The notes under the pieces were generated by a model. The model saw nothing but the letters and a program-made list of their open reading frames with translations, did not search any database and was not told where the DNA came from. From Planctomycetota bacterium (GTDB taxonomy: Bacteria > Planctomycetota > B15-G4): a stretch of 64,000 nt of DNA. This document shows positions 55,742-64,000 of the stretch, piece by piece (within the stretch, counting starts at the first letter, position 1; the number at the start of each line of letters is the position of its first letter). The stretch is taken from positions 124,001 through 188,000 of the forward strand of contig BQJR01000004.1 in assembly GCA_021604805.1 (NCBI GenBank), in the 5' to 3' direction. Position numbers and translations under genes: made by a program.

Positions 55742-57208
55742 ATGGGACACGTGCCGACGAACTCCGCGCCGCCGGAGACCGCCCACAGCACAGCACCGGG
55801 CATCTCACGCTGGCAACGCCGCTGGTTCCAGCTGCGCTTCCACGTTTGGCTACACCTCGGCGCGCTCGTGGCGCTGCTCGGCGCCTACATCGCGCTCCAC
55901 GTGTTCCTCAGCCCGAGCTACCGCTGCGACGTGCAGCCGCTGATCAAGTCTGCGGCCGCTGAGTACCAGATCCGGGTCGACCCGAGCACGCAACTGTTCG
56001 CTCTGCACCGTGACGACACCCTGATCACCCCCGACGAATCGGTCGACGCTGCCGGTCACAGTGGATTGGGACGGCTGCCCTCCGTGGACGGCTTCTTGCA
56101 CGACGTCGAGAGCCGGGTGCTCGAGCTGAACGACGCCCTCGCGATCTTCCTGCGCGAGACCTCGGCTGTCTTCGTCGCCACCGAACGCCTTCGGACGTAC
56201 CGCGCGCCCGCCGCCGCCTTCGCGGAACAGGATCAGGTCGGGCTGTGGGTCGAGGCGCCCTTCCACAACGGCGCCCCCAGCGAGACCCCGCTGAACGTGG
56301 AAGGCTACACCCGTCTCCGCAACGCCTTGTCTCTCGCAACGGTGGTCGATCTCGCCAACCGGACACGACTCTGCGACCCCGACACCTATCGCATCGAGGG
56401 CGCCCACCTCGACAGCGTGGGCGAGCTCTGCGAGCGGGAGCTCCGCGAACGTGACGTGACGGTCGCTGAGCGAGGGCGGCTGGTCGCCGGCCTGGAGTCC
56501 GATTGGTGTTGCCTCATCGCCACGCTGGGACAGTTCCTCTCGGCCTCGATCGCGGATCTCGACAGCGGCCGCGCCAGCTCCGAAGCAGCGACACCCACCG
56601 AGCGCGTCAGCAACTCGGAGGACTGCCTGCCCGACTGCTCCGGCTCGATGGCGCGCTGGAACACCGACCTCCACACGCGCATCGCGGAACTCGCGCAAGC
56701 CGAGCTGGGTTGGTTCTGGCTCTACGGGTCGTGGCGCTGGGTCGAGGTCTTGCTGTTCACGATGTTCGGAGTGCTCGTGGAGGCCGCCGTGCGTCTCGGC
56801 CTGCACATGACCGGGCGCACGCAGAACCCGGATGAGTGCTGGGAGCCTGCCGAGACCGCGCGCTCCGGACTCAAGCTGCTCTACGCCCCCGTGATCAGCT
56901 TCGTGATGGTCTGGACCTTGCTCGCGACCGACTTCCTCGAGGTCGACATCGTCGGTGCGGGCTCGGCCACCGCGGTGATCACGATCGCGTTCTTGTTCGG
57001 CTTGTTCCCGAACCTCCCGTACTCACTCTTCACGCGCCTCGCGATCGCGATCTTCGAGCACACCTCGGTGGCCGCCTCGCCGCGACGTGCCGAGACGCGC
57101 ACCAAGCGCGTCGCCTCAGTCACCGACATCGAAGAGGGAGACCCGCCCGACTTCCGTGAGCTCAAGGCGAAGATCATCGAGCACGCGACCGCCCCGCTGA
57201 AGACATGA
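55742..57208 (+). CDS. Membrane protein of unknown family, first gene of a three-gene operon
   Basis: A 488-residue protein. One membrane helix lies near residues 35-56, then a ~275-residue domain with several cysteines (C62, C211, C230, the pair C256-C257, C295, C299) that is probably outside the cytoplasm. Three more helices lie at about 332-353, 379-398 and 405-425, with the sequence LFPNLPYSLFTRLAIAIFEH after the last. A cytoplasmic tail follows. I do not recognise the family. The AGGGGA seven bases before ATG 55742 supports the start. It overlaps the following lipoprotein gene by four bases, so the products likely work together at the envelope. Confidence 0.65.
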   Translation: MGHVPTNSAPPETAHSTAPGISRWQRRWFQLRFHVWLHLGALVALLGAYIALHVFLSPSYRCDVQPLIKSAAAEYQIRVDPSTQLFALHRDDTLITPDESVDAAGHSGLGRLPSVDGFLHDVESRVLELNDALAIFLRETSAVFVATERLRTYRAPAAAFAEQDQVGLWVEAPFHNGAPSETPLNVEGYTRLRNALSLATVVDLANRTRLCDPDTYRIEGAHLDSVGELCERELRERDVTVAERGRLVAGLESDWCCLIATLGQFLSASIADLDSGRASSEAATPTERVSNSEDCLPDCSGSMARWNTDLHTRIAELAQAELGWFWLYGSWRWVEVLLFTMFGVLVEAAVRLGLHMTGRTQNPDECWEPAETARSGLKLLYAPVISFVMVWTLLATDFLEVDIVGAGSATAVITIAFLFGLFPNLPYSLFTRLAIAIFEHTSVAASPRRAETRTKRVASVTDIEEGDPPDFRELKAKIIEHATAPLKT

Positions 57209-58068
57209 GGAGAGACTCCGTGCGTTGCATTCTCGCGTTGGTCGTCCTGCTGGTTGGGACGAGCTGTTCCGCCGTCCCGAAAGAGCTGGCCCTCAAGACG
57301 AACGAGCGCCTGAGCACACTCGCCACCGAACGGGACGCGGCCTGGGCCGAGGCTCTCAAGGAGGTGAGCGCTGAAGCCACGCGCAGCCTGCGTGCGCGCC
57401 TGAACGGGATGATCGATCTCGCGGAAGCACGCGCCATCGCGCACCTCTACGAGCTCACCGAGGAGCGCGTGCAGCAGTTGGTCAACTCACAACTCACGCA
57501 ACTCGAGGGCAAGCTCAGGCCGATCGTCAGCGACCTGGAAGACAAGCTCGAGAAGGCCACGCAGCAGGCCAGCGTGACCGGAGATCGCACCGAAGAGATC
57601 GCCCACGCGCTGCAGCTGTCCACCGTTCTGAGCGCGTACGGGCACGAGAGCTTGCGCATCTCCGGCGACATCCGGGATCGCTTGACGGAAACGCGGGAGC
57701 GCTCGCTCGTGGCGCTCGGCAAGGCGCTCGACGAGGTGCGCACGACCCAACTCCCCGACTCCGACGCCATCACGACTGAACTCGCCACGCGCGTGGACGC
57801 AGAGTCCAAGCGCTTCCTCGCGAGCGTGGGGCCCGGCTACGAAGAGGTGCGCCGCTACATCAGCGACCACGACAAAGCCGGCAGCTTCCTCGCCAAGGGA
57901 CTGCTCGGGGAGTCACTCGGCAGCAGCGTGTCCGACTACTTGAGCTCGAAGGCCGCCGCGCTCACTGCGCGCGTCGACACCGCGATCCTCAGCAAGCTCG
58001 AGTCGACCTCCCGGAAGTTCATGCGCGACCTCGATCGCGCTTCAGCAGCCGTGACCGACGACGCCTGA
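57205..58068 (+). CDS. Coiled-coil lipoprotein of the unknown operon
   Basis: A 287-residue lipoprotein with the lipobox LLVGTSC (about Cys21). Most of the mature part is helix with heptad character (LTQLEGKLRPIVSDLEDKLE, SGDIRDRLTETRERSLVALG). There are no cysteines after the lipobox and no known domain. Its start overlaps the stop of the membrane protein gene (ATGA). The long helices suit a strut or sensor in the periplasm that binds the first protein's domain; this is inference. Confidence 0.65.
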   Translation: MRRDSVRCILALVVLLVGTSCSAVPKELALKTNERLSTLATERDAAWAEALKEVSAEATRSLRARLNGMIDLAEARAIAHLYELTEERVQQLVNSQLTQLEGKLRPIVSDLEDKLEKATQQASVTGDRTEEIAHALQLSTVLSAYGHESLRISGDIRDRLTETRERSLVALGKALDEVRTTQLPDSDAITTELATRVDAESKRFLASVGPGYEEVRRYISDHDKAGSFLAKGLLGESLGSSVSDYLSSKAAALTARVDTAILSKLESTSRKFMRDLDRASAAVTDDA

Positions 58069-58090
58069 CCACCTTTCCCTCAGCGTGAGC

Positions 58091-58519
58091 ATGACCATGA
58101 GTCGTCCCTTCGCTTTCGAGAGCGCCTACCAGTCGGTGCTCACTTACATGTCTCCGAACACCCGCCGCGTGCTGGATCGCGAGATCGCCGCCATCGAGCA
58201 GAACGTGTCACGGGAGGTGGACAAGTTCGGCGAGCAGCTCGGCGCCTACGTCGAGCAGGTCACGAAGCGCACCATCCAGGAACTCAAAGCCGAAGCCGCG
58301 ACCTCGCGCGCCAAGCTCGACAGCGCGATCGCGAAGCTGGAGAAGGCCACCGAAGGAAGCGAAGACGACCTCAGCAAGGAAGTCAGCGCGCTCAAGAAGC
58401 AGCTGACCGACTACGAGGACAAGTGGACCAAGGCGGGCAAGACGCTGCGCAAGTCCGTGATCAGCGCCGTGAGCACGGCAACGGGCTTGCCGCTCGGAAA
58501 CCTCTCGAAGCTCGGCTGA
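58091..58519 (+). CDS. Small coiled-coil protein of the unknown operon
   Basis: A 142-residue soluble protein without a signal peptide. It has a short N-terminal region (FAFESAYQSVLTYMSPNTRR) and then a long charged helix from about residue 30 to 125, rich in Glu and Lys (ELKAEAATSRAKLDSAIAKL, KQLTDYEDKWTKAGKTLRKS). It ends in a small hydrophobic/Gly segment (ISAVSTATGLPLGNL). No family recognised. It lies 22 bases after the lipoprotein gene. ATG 58091, ATG 58097 or GTG 58085 could be the start; no clear ribosome-binding site decides. Confidence 0.55.
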   Translation: MTMSRPFAFESAYQSVLTYMSPNTRRVLDREIAAIEQNVSREVDKFGEQLGAYVEQVTKRTIQELKAEAATSRAKLDSAIAKLEKATEGSEDDLSKEVSALKKQLTDYEDKWTKAGKTLRKSVISAVSTATGLPLGNLSKLG

Positions 58520-58622
58520 GCTTGCGTCGCGCGTGGAGCCACTGCGGCGCGAAGTTCGCAACAGCTGCGAGGGCACCACGCTGAGCGCGTGAGGCGCGCT
58601 GGCCCCGCGTCGCCCGCTGACC

Positions 58623-58628
58623 TACAGT
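58623..58628 (+). promoter_or_regulatory. -10-like TACAGT directly upstream of the YqeG-like gene
   Basis: TACAGT lies eight bases before ATG 58637, without a Shine-Dalgarno sequence. The third and fourth cases of this spacing in the window use similar TA-rich hexamers. Confidence 0.3.
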
Positions 58629-58636
58629 CGCACGCC

Positions 58637-59176
58637 ATGCACTACACGCTGAAACCCGCGCTGTGGCGCTCGTTGCTCACCGGGGCGCACTTGCGTCCGT
58701 GGCGGCACGTGCGCGATCTCTCGCAGCTCGCGCTCGACGATCTCGAGCAAGTCGGCGCGCGCGGTGTCGTGCTCGACGCCGACAACACGCTCGTGTTCCA
58801 CGGCACGCAGAACCTGAACCCCGTGATCGTGCCGGCCTTCGACGCAATGCGCGAACGCTTCACCTGCGTGCTCTTCAGCAATCGCAGCCCGGAGCGTCAC
58901 GCACGGCTCACGCGCTACGCCGAGGAGCTCGGCCTGCCCATCGTGGAACAGACGCACAAGAAGCCCGAGGCCAGCGGCTTCGAGCGCGCGGCGGAGCTCG
59001 CGGGGCTGCCCGTCGAGCAACTCGTGATGGTCGGCGACCGCGTGCTCACCGATATTCTTGGCGCGAACCGCGCCGGCTTGCGGAGCGTGCTCGTGGATCC
59101 GTTCGACGGTGAGGAGCCGACGGCGCTCACGTGGATCCGCCGCGTGGAACGTGCGCGGATGGGCTCGACGGGCTGA
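58637..59176 (+). CDS. YqeG family HAD IIIA-type phosphatase
   Basis: A 179-residue HAD-superfamily protein. It has the nucleophile motif GVVLDADNTLVF (D-x-D-N-T), motif II LFSNRS, the lysine in KKPEASGF and motif IV GDRVLTDILGANRAG. This arrangement, with the N-terminal LRPWRHVRDLSQL region, matches YqeG/GEP4-type phosphatases (phosphatidylglycerophosphate phosphatase in yeast). Substrate in bacteria is not certain. It is a single-gene unit followed by a strong hairpin. Confidence 0.9.
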   Translation: MHYTLKPALWRSLLTGAHLRPWRHVRDLSQLALDDLEQVGARGVVLDADNTLVFHGTQNLNPVIVPAFDAMRERFTCVLFSNRSPERHARLTRYAEELGLPIVEQTHKKPEASGFERAAELAGLPVEQLVMVGDRVLTDILGANRAGLRSVLVDPFDGEEPTALTWIRRVERARMGSTG

Positions 59177-59204
59177 CGCGCGGCGGCGTCCGCGCGGTTG
59201 CGAT

Positions 59205-59240
59205 GGCGCGGTTGGCGCACCCTCACGCGCCGGCCGCGCC
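59205..59240. terminator. Hairpin between convergent genes
   Basis: Fourteen-base stem: GGCGCGGTTGGCGC (59205-59218) and GCGCCGGCCGCGCC (59227-59240), with two T-G wobble pairs and an eight-base loop. It lies between the YqeG-like gene and the convergent ATP-grasp gene. Confidence 0.65.
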
Positions 59241-59271
59241 GCTCAGCGCCATCACGCGCGGTTCGTGCCGC

Positions 59272-60501
59272 TTACCGCCGCTCCCCATCCAGCGTGAGTC
59301 GCCCGCTCGCGACATCCAACGCGCGACGCGCGAGCAAGGCACAGGCACCGAGCGTGGGCAGCGGGTCGCGCAAGGACACCACGTCGCAGTTCCAACCGTC
59401 GGGGCGCAGGAACTGGCCCAGCGCGCGCAGACGTCCCGGGCGCTTCAGGCTCGCGAACAACCAGAGCAAGTCGAAGGGCAGCAGCGCGCGGCAGCGGACG
59501 CCGTCCTCGAAGCCGCGCGCGAGGGTGGGCAACTCGTCGCCGAGCAGCGCGCGCAGGTAGAGCAGCGGGAAGTTCACGTCGGCGGCGAGGGGCAGCGAGA
59601 GCGAACCCCAGAAGCGGCCGTTGACCTCCATGAGTTTCGGGCGGCCGTCGCGGGCGTCGCGCTTGAACTCCACCATGGCCACGCCGTCCCAGTTCAGCGC
59701 GTCGAGCATGCGTCGGCCTTCGGCTTCCATGTCGGCGTCGAGATGGCTCTCGCGCAAGGAACTGGCGCCGCCGCTGAGCGGGTACTCGCGCAGGCGACGA
59801 TGGCCGAAGACCTGCTTCACTTCGCCGTCGACACGCAGCGCGAAGAAGCCGAAGCCGTCGCCAGGGATGCACTCTTGGATCAGCGGGTTCGGCGCCACAC
59901 GGTGCACGTCGGCCCAAACGGCGAGCAGCTCTTCGGGCGAGGTCACGAAGTTGCGCGCCGTGACCTTGTGGATCAGCGGGCGGCCGCCGTCCCAGAACTC
60001 CTTGCTGCGTGGCTTGACGACGCGCGGGTAGCTGAGCGTGGGCGCGAGCGCGGCGGCTTCCTCGGCATTCGCGGGCACGTGCGTTTCGGGCATCGACACG
60101 CCGGCTTGCTCGGCGAGCGCGAAGGTCTGCGCCTTGTCGTGCGCCACGCGCAACTGATCGCTCGGCGCCATCGCCAGGCGCGTGTGCGCTTCGACGTCGT
60201 CGCGGCGATCGATGAGCGGGATCACGGTGAAGTCGGACATCGGGAACACCGCGTCGTACGCGTGCGCGGCCACGTGCTCCACGATCCAATCCAGAAAGGC
60301 GTGCTTGTCCTGCTCGGGATCGGGGCAGCGCAGACGCGCCTTCGCGTGACGTGACCAAAGCCCGGGCGACACGCGGTGATGGTCAGCCACCGTCACGTGC
60401 ACGCCGGCGCGACCGAGCGCGCGGATCGCAGCCAAGCTCGAGTTGAGCCCGCCTTCGAGCACGAGCACGCGCAGCGAGGAGAGGTCACGCGGCGCGCTCA
60501 T
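59272..60501 (-). CDS. ATP-grasp family ligase-like protein
   Basis: A 409-residue protein. The N-terminal pre-ATP-grasp region has VLVLEGGLNSSLAAIRALG. The ATP-grasp core has YPRVVKPRSKEFW, PLIQECIPGDGFGFFAL and the metal/ATP-binding end VEFKRDARDGRPKLMEVNGRFW. This layout resembles carboxylate-amine ligases that act on cell-surface or lipid-linked substrates (pfam ATP-grasp_4-like). Substrate not identifiable. Its ATG overlaps the end of the deacetylase gene (ATGA), so the two are co-translated and may modify the same glycan. Confidence 0.85.
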   Translation of the reverse strand: MSAPRDLSSLRVLVLEGGLNSSLAAIRALGRAGVHVTVADHHRVSPGLWSRHAKARLRCPDPEQDKHAFLDWIVEHVAAHAYDAVFPMSDFTVIPLIDRRDDVEAHTRLAMAPSDQLRVAHDKAQTFALAEQAGVSMPETHVPANAEEAAALAPTLSYPRVVKPRSKEFWDGGRPLIHKVTARNFVTSPEELLAVWADVHRVAPNPLIQECIPGDGFGFFALRVDGEVKQVFGHRRLREYPLSGGASSLRESHLDADMEAEGRRMLDALNWDGVAMVEFKRDARDGRPKLMEVNGRFWGSLSLPLAADVNFPLLYLRALLGDELPTLARGFEDGVRCRALLPFDLLWLFASLKRPGRLRALGQFLRPDGWNCDVVSLRDPLPTLGACALLARRALDVASGRLTLDGERR

Positions 60502-61442
60502 GCGCGCGGCTCGTCGGCACGCGGCTCGTCGGCGCGTGACTCGTCGGCGCGTGACTCCCTGGCGCGCGCCCCGTCAGCACGCAGCGCTTGCAAGGCGGCG
60601 TACTCAGCGTCGCGGGCGGCGCTCAGCGGGAAGCTCGCGGCGTCCGCGCGGCCCTTCCAGCGCAACGCTTCGTCGGGCGTCGCGCGTCCCACGTGGAGCA
60701 GCAGTTCCACGCGCTGCGCGCCGCAGCGTTGCGCGGCGGCCAGGCCTGCGCGCGCGGCGGTCTCCGTCATCCGGCCGGTGTAGAGCAGGCCGACGAGCGC
60801 ATCGGGCGCGCGCAGGTCGTGTTCGCTCGCCACCCGTCGCGCCGAACGCGCGCAGACGCGCAGCACCAGGTTCTTGATCACGTTCACCGCGAAGGCCGGC
60901 GAGAGGCTGTCGCCCGCGCGCCACGACACGTGCAGCGGTTCGCGCGCGATGCGGATCTCGGGGATCTCGAACTCGCGCGCCAACTTCGCCGCGATCGGGA
61001 ACAGGAAGGGCAGCATGTGGAAGTGCAGGTGCCCGTCGACGGCGCTCAGCTTGCGCGGCGCACAGGCTGCCACGATGCGCTCGAGTTGCGCGCGCCACTC
61101 GACTTCGATCTGCTCGAGCAGCATCGTCTTCACGCGCTTCGGGCTGAGCATCCACGTGCGCAACAACCCGCCGAAGCTCGCATTCAACTGACCGTCCATG
61201 TCGGTGATCAGCGGCAGACGTTCGTACGGAAACTGCGCCGGGCCTTCGAACAGGTTGAGGTGCGCCGAGATGCGCGCCTCGCGATCGGGCTCGGCCGCCA
61301 AGCCTTCGCGCGCGCCCTCGAGGTCGCTGCCGTTGGCGAGCACCGAGAACCCGTCGAGCAAACCCTCGCGCCACGCTTGCAAGATGCGCGCCGTGATCGC
61401 GGGCGTGAAGCCGAGATCGTCGGAGTGATGGATCACCTGCAT
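60498..61442 (-). CDS. ChbG/HpnK family carbohydrate deacetylase-like protein
   Basis: A 314-residue protein. It begins MQVIHHSDDLGFTPAITARI, the metal-binding D-D pair typical of the YdjC/ChbG/HpnK fold, and has VDGHLHFHMLP with further metal ligands. Members deacetylate N-acetylated sugars or hopanoid-linked sugars. The first ~290 residues cover the family; the C-terminal tail (RADES/RADEP repeats) is low complexity and comes from a tandem DNA repeat. It is the first gene of a pair with the ATP-grasp gene. Confidence 0.88.
   Translation of the reverse strand: MQVIHHSDDLGFTPAITARILQAWREGLLDGFSVLANGSDLEGAREGLAAEPDREARISAHLNLFEGPAQFPYERLPLITDMDGQLNASFGGLLRTWMLSPKRVKTMLLEQIEVEWRAQLERIVAACAPRKLSAVDGHLHFHMLPFLFPIAAKLAREFEIPEIRIAREPLHVSWRAGDSLSPAFAVNVIKNLVLRVCARSARRVASEHDLRAPDALVGLLYTGRMTETAARAGLAAAQRCGAQRVELLLHVGRATPDEALRWKGRADAASFPLSAARDAEYAALQALRADGARARESRADESRADEPRADEPRA
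60503..60577 (-). repeat. Five 15-bp tandem repeats at the deacetylase C-terminus
   Basis: Units start at 60503, 60518, 60533, 60548 and 60563; the first three end in CTCGTCGG. On the minus strand they encode five-residue units such as RADE(S/P). The frame is kept by any whole number of units, so the tail length may vary between strains. Confidence 0.8.
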
Positions 61443-61678
61443 GCGGGCGCTGGCTTCGGGGTTCGGCGGCTTGGGGGCGCGACGGTGCGAGACTGAGCTG
61501 CGAGACACAAAGGATACGCCGCGCGCGCGCAGGTCCGAGGGCTCGTCCGCACGAAGCGGACCGAAGAAGGCGCAGAGAAGCGCGCGAACGAGAGCCGGCG
61601 CCGGCAGAGCGTCACCCGGCCCGAGCGCCGCGGTATCCTGGGCGAGGTCGAGACTCAGCGCCCGAAGAGAAACGCCGC

Positions 61679-62701
61679 ATGTCGCCAGCACCGCAGCGCA
61701 GCCGCCCAGCACCACAGCTCCGCCAGTTTGCGCTCGGTGCTGCGGCCCTGCTCGTGCTGCTGCCGCTGCTGCTGGGCGCTGCCGACTTGAGAGCCCGCCG
61801 ATCGCGCCTGCCCGAGCCGCTGCTCCCGTTGCTCGAGCGCGCCGAGATCGTGGCGATCGTGCGCGTGAACGAACCCGATCTCGACGCGGGAGCCGACTCT
61901 TCCAAGCGCTCGGGTTGGTCGCAGCGCTGGAACGTCGGGTGCCAAGCCGTGGCTCAGATCGTGAAGGGAGCGACCCTCGGTGAATGCCTCGACGTGAGCT
62001 ACCAGATGCCCTGTAGCCTCGGCGGCCACTTCCCGATCCAACCCGAGCCGGGTTTGAACCTCGTGATCAGCGTAAGCGGCATCGATCACGACATCACGCC
62101 GAAGCGCGTGGGCACCCGCCCCCACCCCGTGTTCCCCGACGACGCCGAGGACGTGAAGCGCGTGTTGCGGCAAGCGCTCGAACTGCTCCCCGCGCGCGGT
62201 GCTGATCGCCCCGTCAGCGAACGAGTTGTCGCCGAGACGGCTTGGTTCGCGCGCGCTGCTCGAGTGCCCTCGCTGCGCGACCTGTGCACGAACGAGATCC
62301 TCAATCTCACGCGCGACGTCGAAAGCGCCGTCGCGCTCGACTTCGACGACTCCACGTTGCAAGCGTCGCTCGGCGTGTTGCTCGACCTGCACACACTCGA
62401 AGACGCCGCCGCCGACGACCTGGCGATCGCGCTCAACGCTCAAGGCGTCGACGCGGCCAGCGATTGGGTCGCGTGGGAGTTCGCCCAGTTCCTGCTCGAC
62501 AAGCGCCCCGAGGTCGCACCGGCCACTTTGGAAACCGCCATGTGGGCGCTCGTGCGACCCGCCGCGCCGCGCGCTGAACGCATCGAGCTATCGGCGCACC
62601 TGCGTCACGCGAAGCAGACGCTCGAGCAGGAGGGCAGGACCTCCGAAGCCTTCCTCGATGCGCTGCGTAGGGTGCTCGCCTCCTCGGCGGAGCTGCGCTG
62701 A
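61679..62701 (+). CDS. Exported or membrane-anchored hypothetical protein
   Basis: A 340-residue protein with one hydrophobic segment near residues 17-35 (FALGAAALLVLLPLLLGAA). Residues about 50-165 are beta-rich, with IVAIVRVNEPDLD and GLNLVISVSGIDHDI. The rest is helical (LDFDDSTLQASLGVLLDLHT, ATLETAMWALVRPA). No family recognised. TATCCT at 61634-61639 could be a -10 box. The gene directly abuts the following lipoprotein gene, so they are probably one operon. Confidence 0.6.
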   Translation: MSPAPQRSRPAPQLRQFALGAAALLVLLPLLLGAADLRARRSRLPEPLLPLLERAEIVAIVRVNEPDLDAGADSSKRSGWSQRWNVGCQAVAQIVKGATLGECLDVSYQMPCSLGGHFPIQPEPGLNLVISVSGIDHDITPKRVGTRPHPVFPDDAEDVKRVLRQALELLPARGADRPVSERVVAETAWFARAARVPSLRDLCTNEILNLTRDVESAVALDFDDSTLQASLGVLLDLHTLEDAAADDLAIALNAQGVDAASDWVAWEFAQFLLDKRPEVAPATLETAMWALVRPAAPRAERIELSAHLRHAKQTLEQEGRTSEAFLDALRRVLASSAELR

Positions 62702-63235
62702 ATGTTCACGCGTCGTTCGTGGAGACACCGCGCTGAAGGCAGGAAGTCCACCGCCACGAGCGCGCTCGCTGTGGCCGCGTCGCTCGCCTTGGCCACATCG
62801 CTCGCCGTCGGCTGCGCGCCGGCGACCGAACCGTTCGACCGCACGCAAGCCTCAGCCGATGCCGTGCGAACGGTCCTGCTGAGCGAACTGAGCAACGTCG
62901 ACGAAGACCCGCAGATGAAGCACCTGTTCCTCCGCCTCTTGGGCGACGTCACCGTCGAGGCGCTCGTGCTGCACTCCGTGCCGAGCGCGATCCTCTCGGC
63001 GAACGACAGCGTCCGCAGCCCGACGCCTGAGAGACATGTGCTCCACAAACTCACCGGCGCACGCGGAGGATTGGTGACGGTCGATCTCGCCACCGCCACC
63101 TGGGAAGCAGCTCGCGTCACGTTCGAGGTTCACACCGCCTTCTCTCCCACTTTTGCTTGGTCGACACGCGTCACCGTCGACACGGATCGCACGCCTCCAG
63201 AGATCGTTGCGAGCGAAGTGACCGAGCAGGCCTGA
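62702..63235 (+). CDS. Hypothetical lipoprotein
   Basis: A 177-residue protein. The signal is long: a basic start, then ALAVAASLALATSLAVGC with Cys38 as lipobox cysteine. The mature part has a helical first third and beta strands at the end (GGLVTVDLATATWEAARVTF, RVTVDTDRTPPEIV), perhaps a small beta-sandwich. No known family. ATG begins at the base after the stop of the previous gene. Confidence 0.6.
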   Translation: MFTRRSWRHRAEGRKSTATSALAVAASLALATSLAVGCAPATEPFDRTQASADAVRTVLLSELSNVDEDPQMKHLFLRLLGDVTVEALVLHSVPSAILSANDSVRSPTPERHVLHKLTGARGGLVTVDLATATWEAARVTFEVHTAFSPTFAWSTRVTVDTDRTPPEIVASEVTEQA

Positions 63236-63350
63236 GTCAGCGCGAAGGCGAACGGCGTCGCGCGCTGCTTACAGAGATGCCACCACGTTCCGCGGTGGAC
63301 CCATCGCGTGCGACGCGCGACCATGGCGCTCCCCACCACAGAGGCTCTCC

Positions 63351-64000
63351 ATGCTCGCTCGCTCCGCCACCGTCGTTCTCGCCGTCGCAGCCGCTCTCAC
63401 GCTGAGCGCGCTCGCGCCACTCACCTTCGCCAGCGATCCGGATGCACTCGACGCGAGCATCGTGTTGCGCGCCGGAGACAACATTCTCGGGCTGGGCGCG
63501 GTCACCTCGGTGAGCGGCATCACGCTCGACTCGGTCGGCAACTGGTACGCCGAGATCGACACCGACTGGGGCGTCAGCTCTGAAGACGGCGCCATCGTGC
63601 GCAACGGCGCTGTGTACATCCGCGAGGGCTCCAGTGCGGGCACCCCGCCGGGCGCCGAGATCAGCAACTTCGACGACCTCGACGGCAGCGCCACCGACAC
63701 GGGCAACCTCGGCTGGATGGTGCAGATCTCGGGCGGCGGCGTCACCAGCTCGGACAACCTCGCGGTGTACTTCGGCCCCAACCAACTCTTCCGCAACGGC
63801 GACCCGCTCGTGCTCCCCGGCGTGCCCGCAGGCACGACCTGGAGCTCGATCCTCGATGTGAAAGCCAACGAGTCGCGCCAGCTGCTGGTGATGGGCACCG
63901 CGAACGATCCCGTGTCAGGCTTCGTGCGCGCGCTCGTGAAGCTGCAAGCCTTCCCCGGCGGCGGCTTCACCCAGGAACTCGTGGCCTACTACGGCCTGCC
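63351..64000 (+). CDS. Secreted protein, 3' truncated by the window end
   Basis: An open frame from ATG 63351 to the edge (216 codons). It has a signal peptide (MLARSATVVLAVAAALTLSA, cleaved near TFAS). The mature sequence is repetitive and beta-rich: IVLRAGDNILGLGAVTSVSG, GNWYAEIDTDWG, GAIVRNGAVYIREGSSAG. The pattern looks like the repeat proteins with choice-of-anchor domains in planctomycetes. No catalytic motif seen in this part. GAGG lies six bases before the ATG. Confidence 0.65.
   Translation, partial: MLARSATVVLAVAAALTLSALAPLTFASDPDALDASIVLRAGDNILGLGAVTSVSGITLDSVGNWYAEIDTDWGVSSEDGAIVRNGAVYIREGSSAGTPPGAEISNFDDLDGSATDTGNLGWMVQISGGGVTSSDNLAVYFGPNQLFRNGDPLVLPGVPAGTTWSSILDVKANESRQLLVMGTANDPVSGFVRALVKLQAFPGGGFTQELVAYYGL

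Overview
The window is very GC-rich (codon third positions are almost all G or C) and densely coded. It contains 46 complete protein genes plus one cut at each end. No rRNA, tRNA, CRISPR array, insertion sequence or phage gene was seen. The gene content points to a Planctomycetota-like bacterium: a planctomycete/acidobacterial-type ECF sigma factor overlapping a membrane Ser/Thr kinase that carries an FGE-sulfatase domain, many secreted FG-GAP, HAF and beta-helix proteins, an UnbV-type VCBS protein and many lipoproteins. The phylum call is inference; no marker gene is present.

Layout. 1-3.8 kb (+): end of an FAD dehydrogenase, a YihY/BrkB membrane protein and a secreted FG-GAP protein. 3.8-18.8 kb (-): a redox block. 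It holds system II cytochrome c maturation (ResB, CcsA, with a leading lipoprotein) and, after a hairpin, a DUF2959-like lipoprotein, a ferredoxin/flavin/cytochrome b fusion, a 23-heme cytochrome, an outer-membrane-barrel-like protein, a 7-heme cytochrome and an 11-heme lipoprotein. The fusion, the 23-heme protein and the barrel overlap by four bases each. Together they read as a cytoplasm-to-surface electron conduit with its own heme-attachment machinery. 18.9-24.3 kb: a small unknown gene, the kinase/ECF sigma pair, YceH and a DinB-like protein. 24.4-34.1 kb: three paralogous secreted beta-helix-like proteins, GIY-YIG, RecQ, a HAF-repeat secreted protein and a divergent putative regulator with a palindrome between the two. 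34.3-34.6 kb: an ArsC/Spx-like thioredoxin-fold gene with an in-frame TGA, a probable selenoprotein. 34.8-38.5 kb: a PQQ-type sugar dehydrogenase and a secreted glycosidase-like protein.

38.6-42.0 kb (+): MBOAT acyltransferase, AlgX/AlgJ-like protein and an SDR, an exopolysaccharide O-acylation module. 42.1-44.5 kb (+): egtD and egtB, the two-gene core of ergothioneine synthesis. 44.5-53.4 kb: a trypsin-fold secreted protease, a small anchored protein, a DUF819 transporter, a VCBS/UnbV lipoprotein and an amidohydrolase lipoprotein. 53.5-59.2 kb (+): rhodanese, ABC-F ATPase, an unrecognised three-gene envelope operon with coiled coils, and a YqeG-type HAD phosphatase. 59.3-61.4 kb (-): ATP-grasp ligase and ChbG/HpnK-type deacetylase. 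61.7-64 kb (+): two exported unknowns and the start of a further secreted protein.

The two strongest leads are the cytochrome/barrel/flavoprotein locus (41 CXXCH motifs in three proteins) and the probable UTSC selenoprotein. Others are a shared C-terminal domain on four unrelated secreted proteins, the unknown envelope operon, and TA-rich -10-like boxes lying only 6-8 bases before several start codons. All searches, folding and alignments were done by eye.
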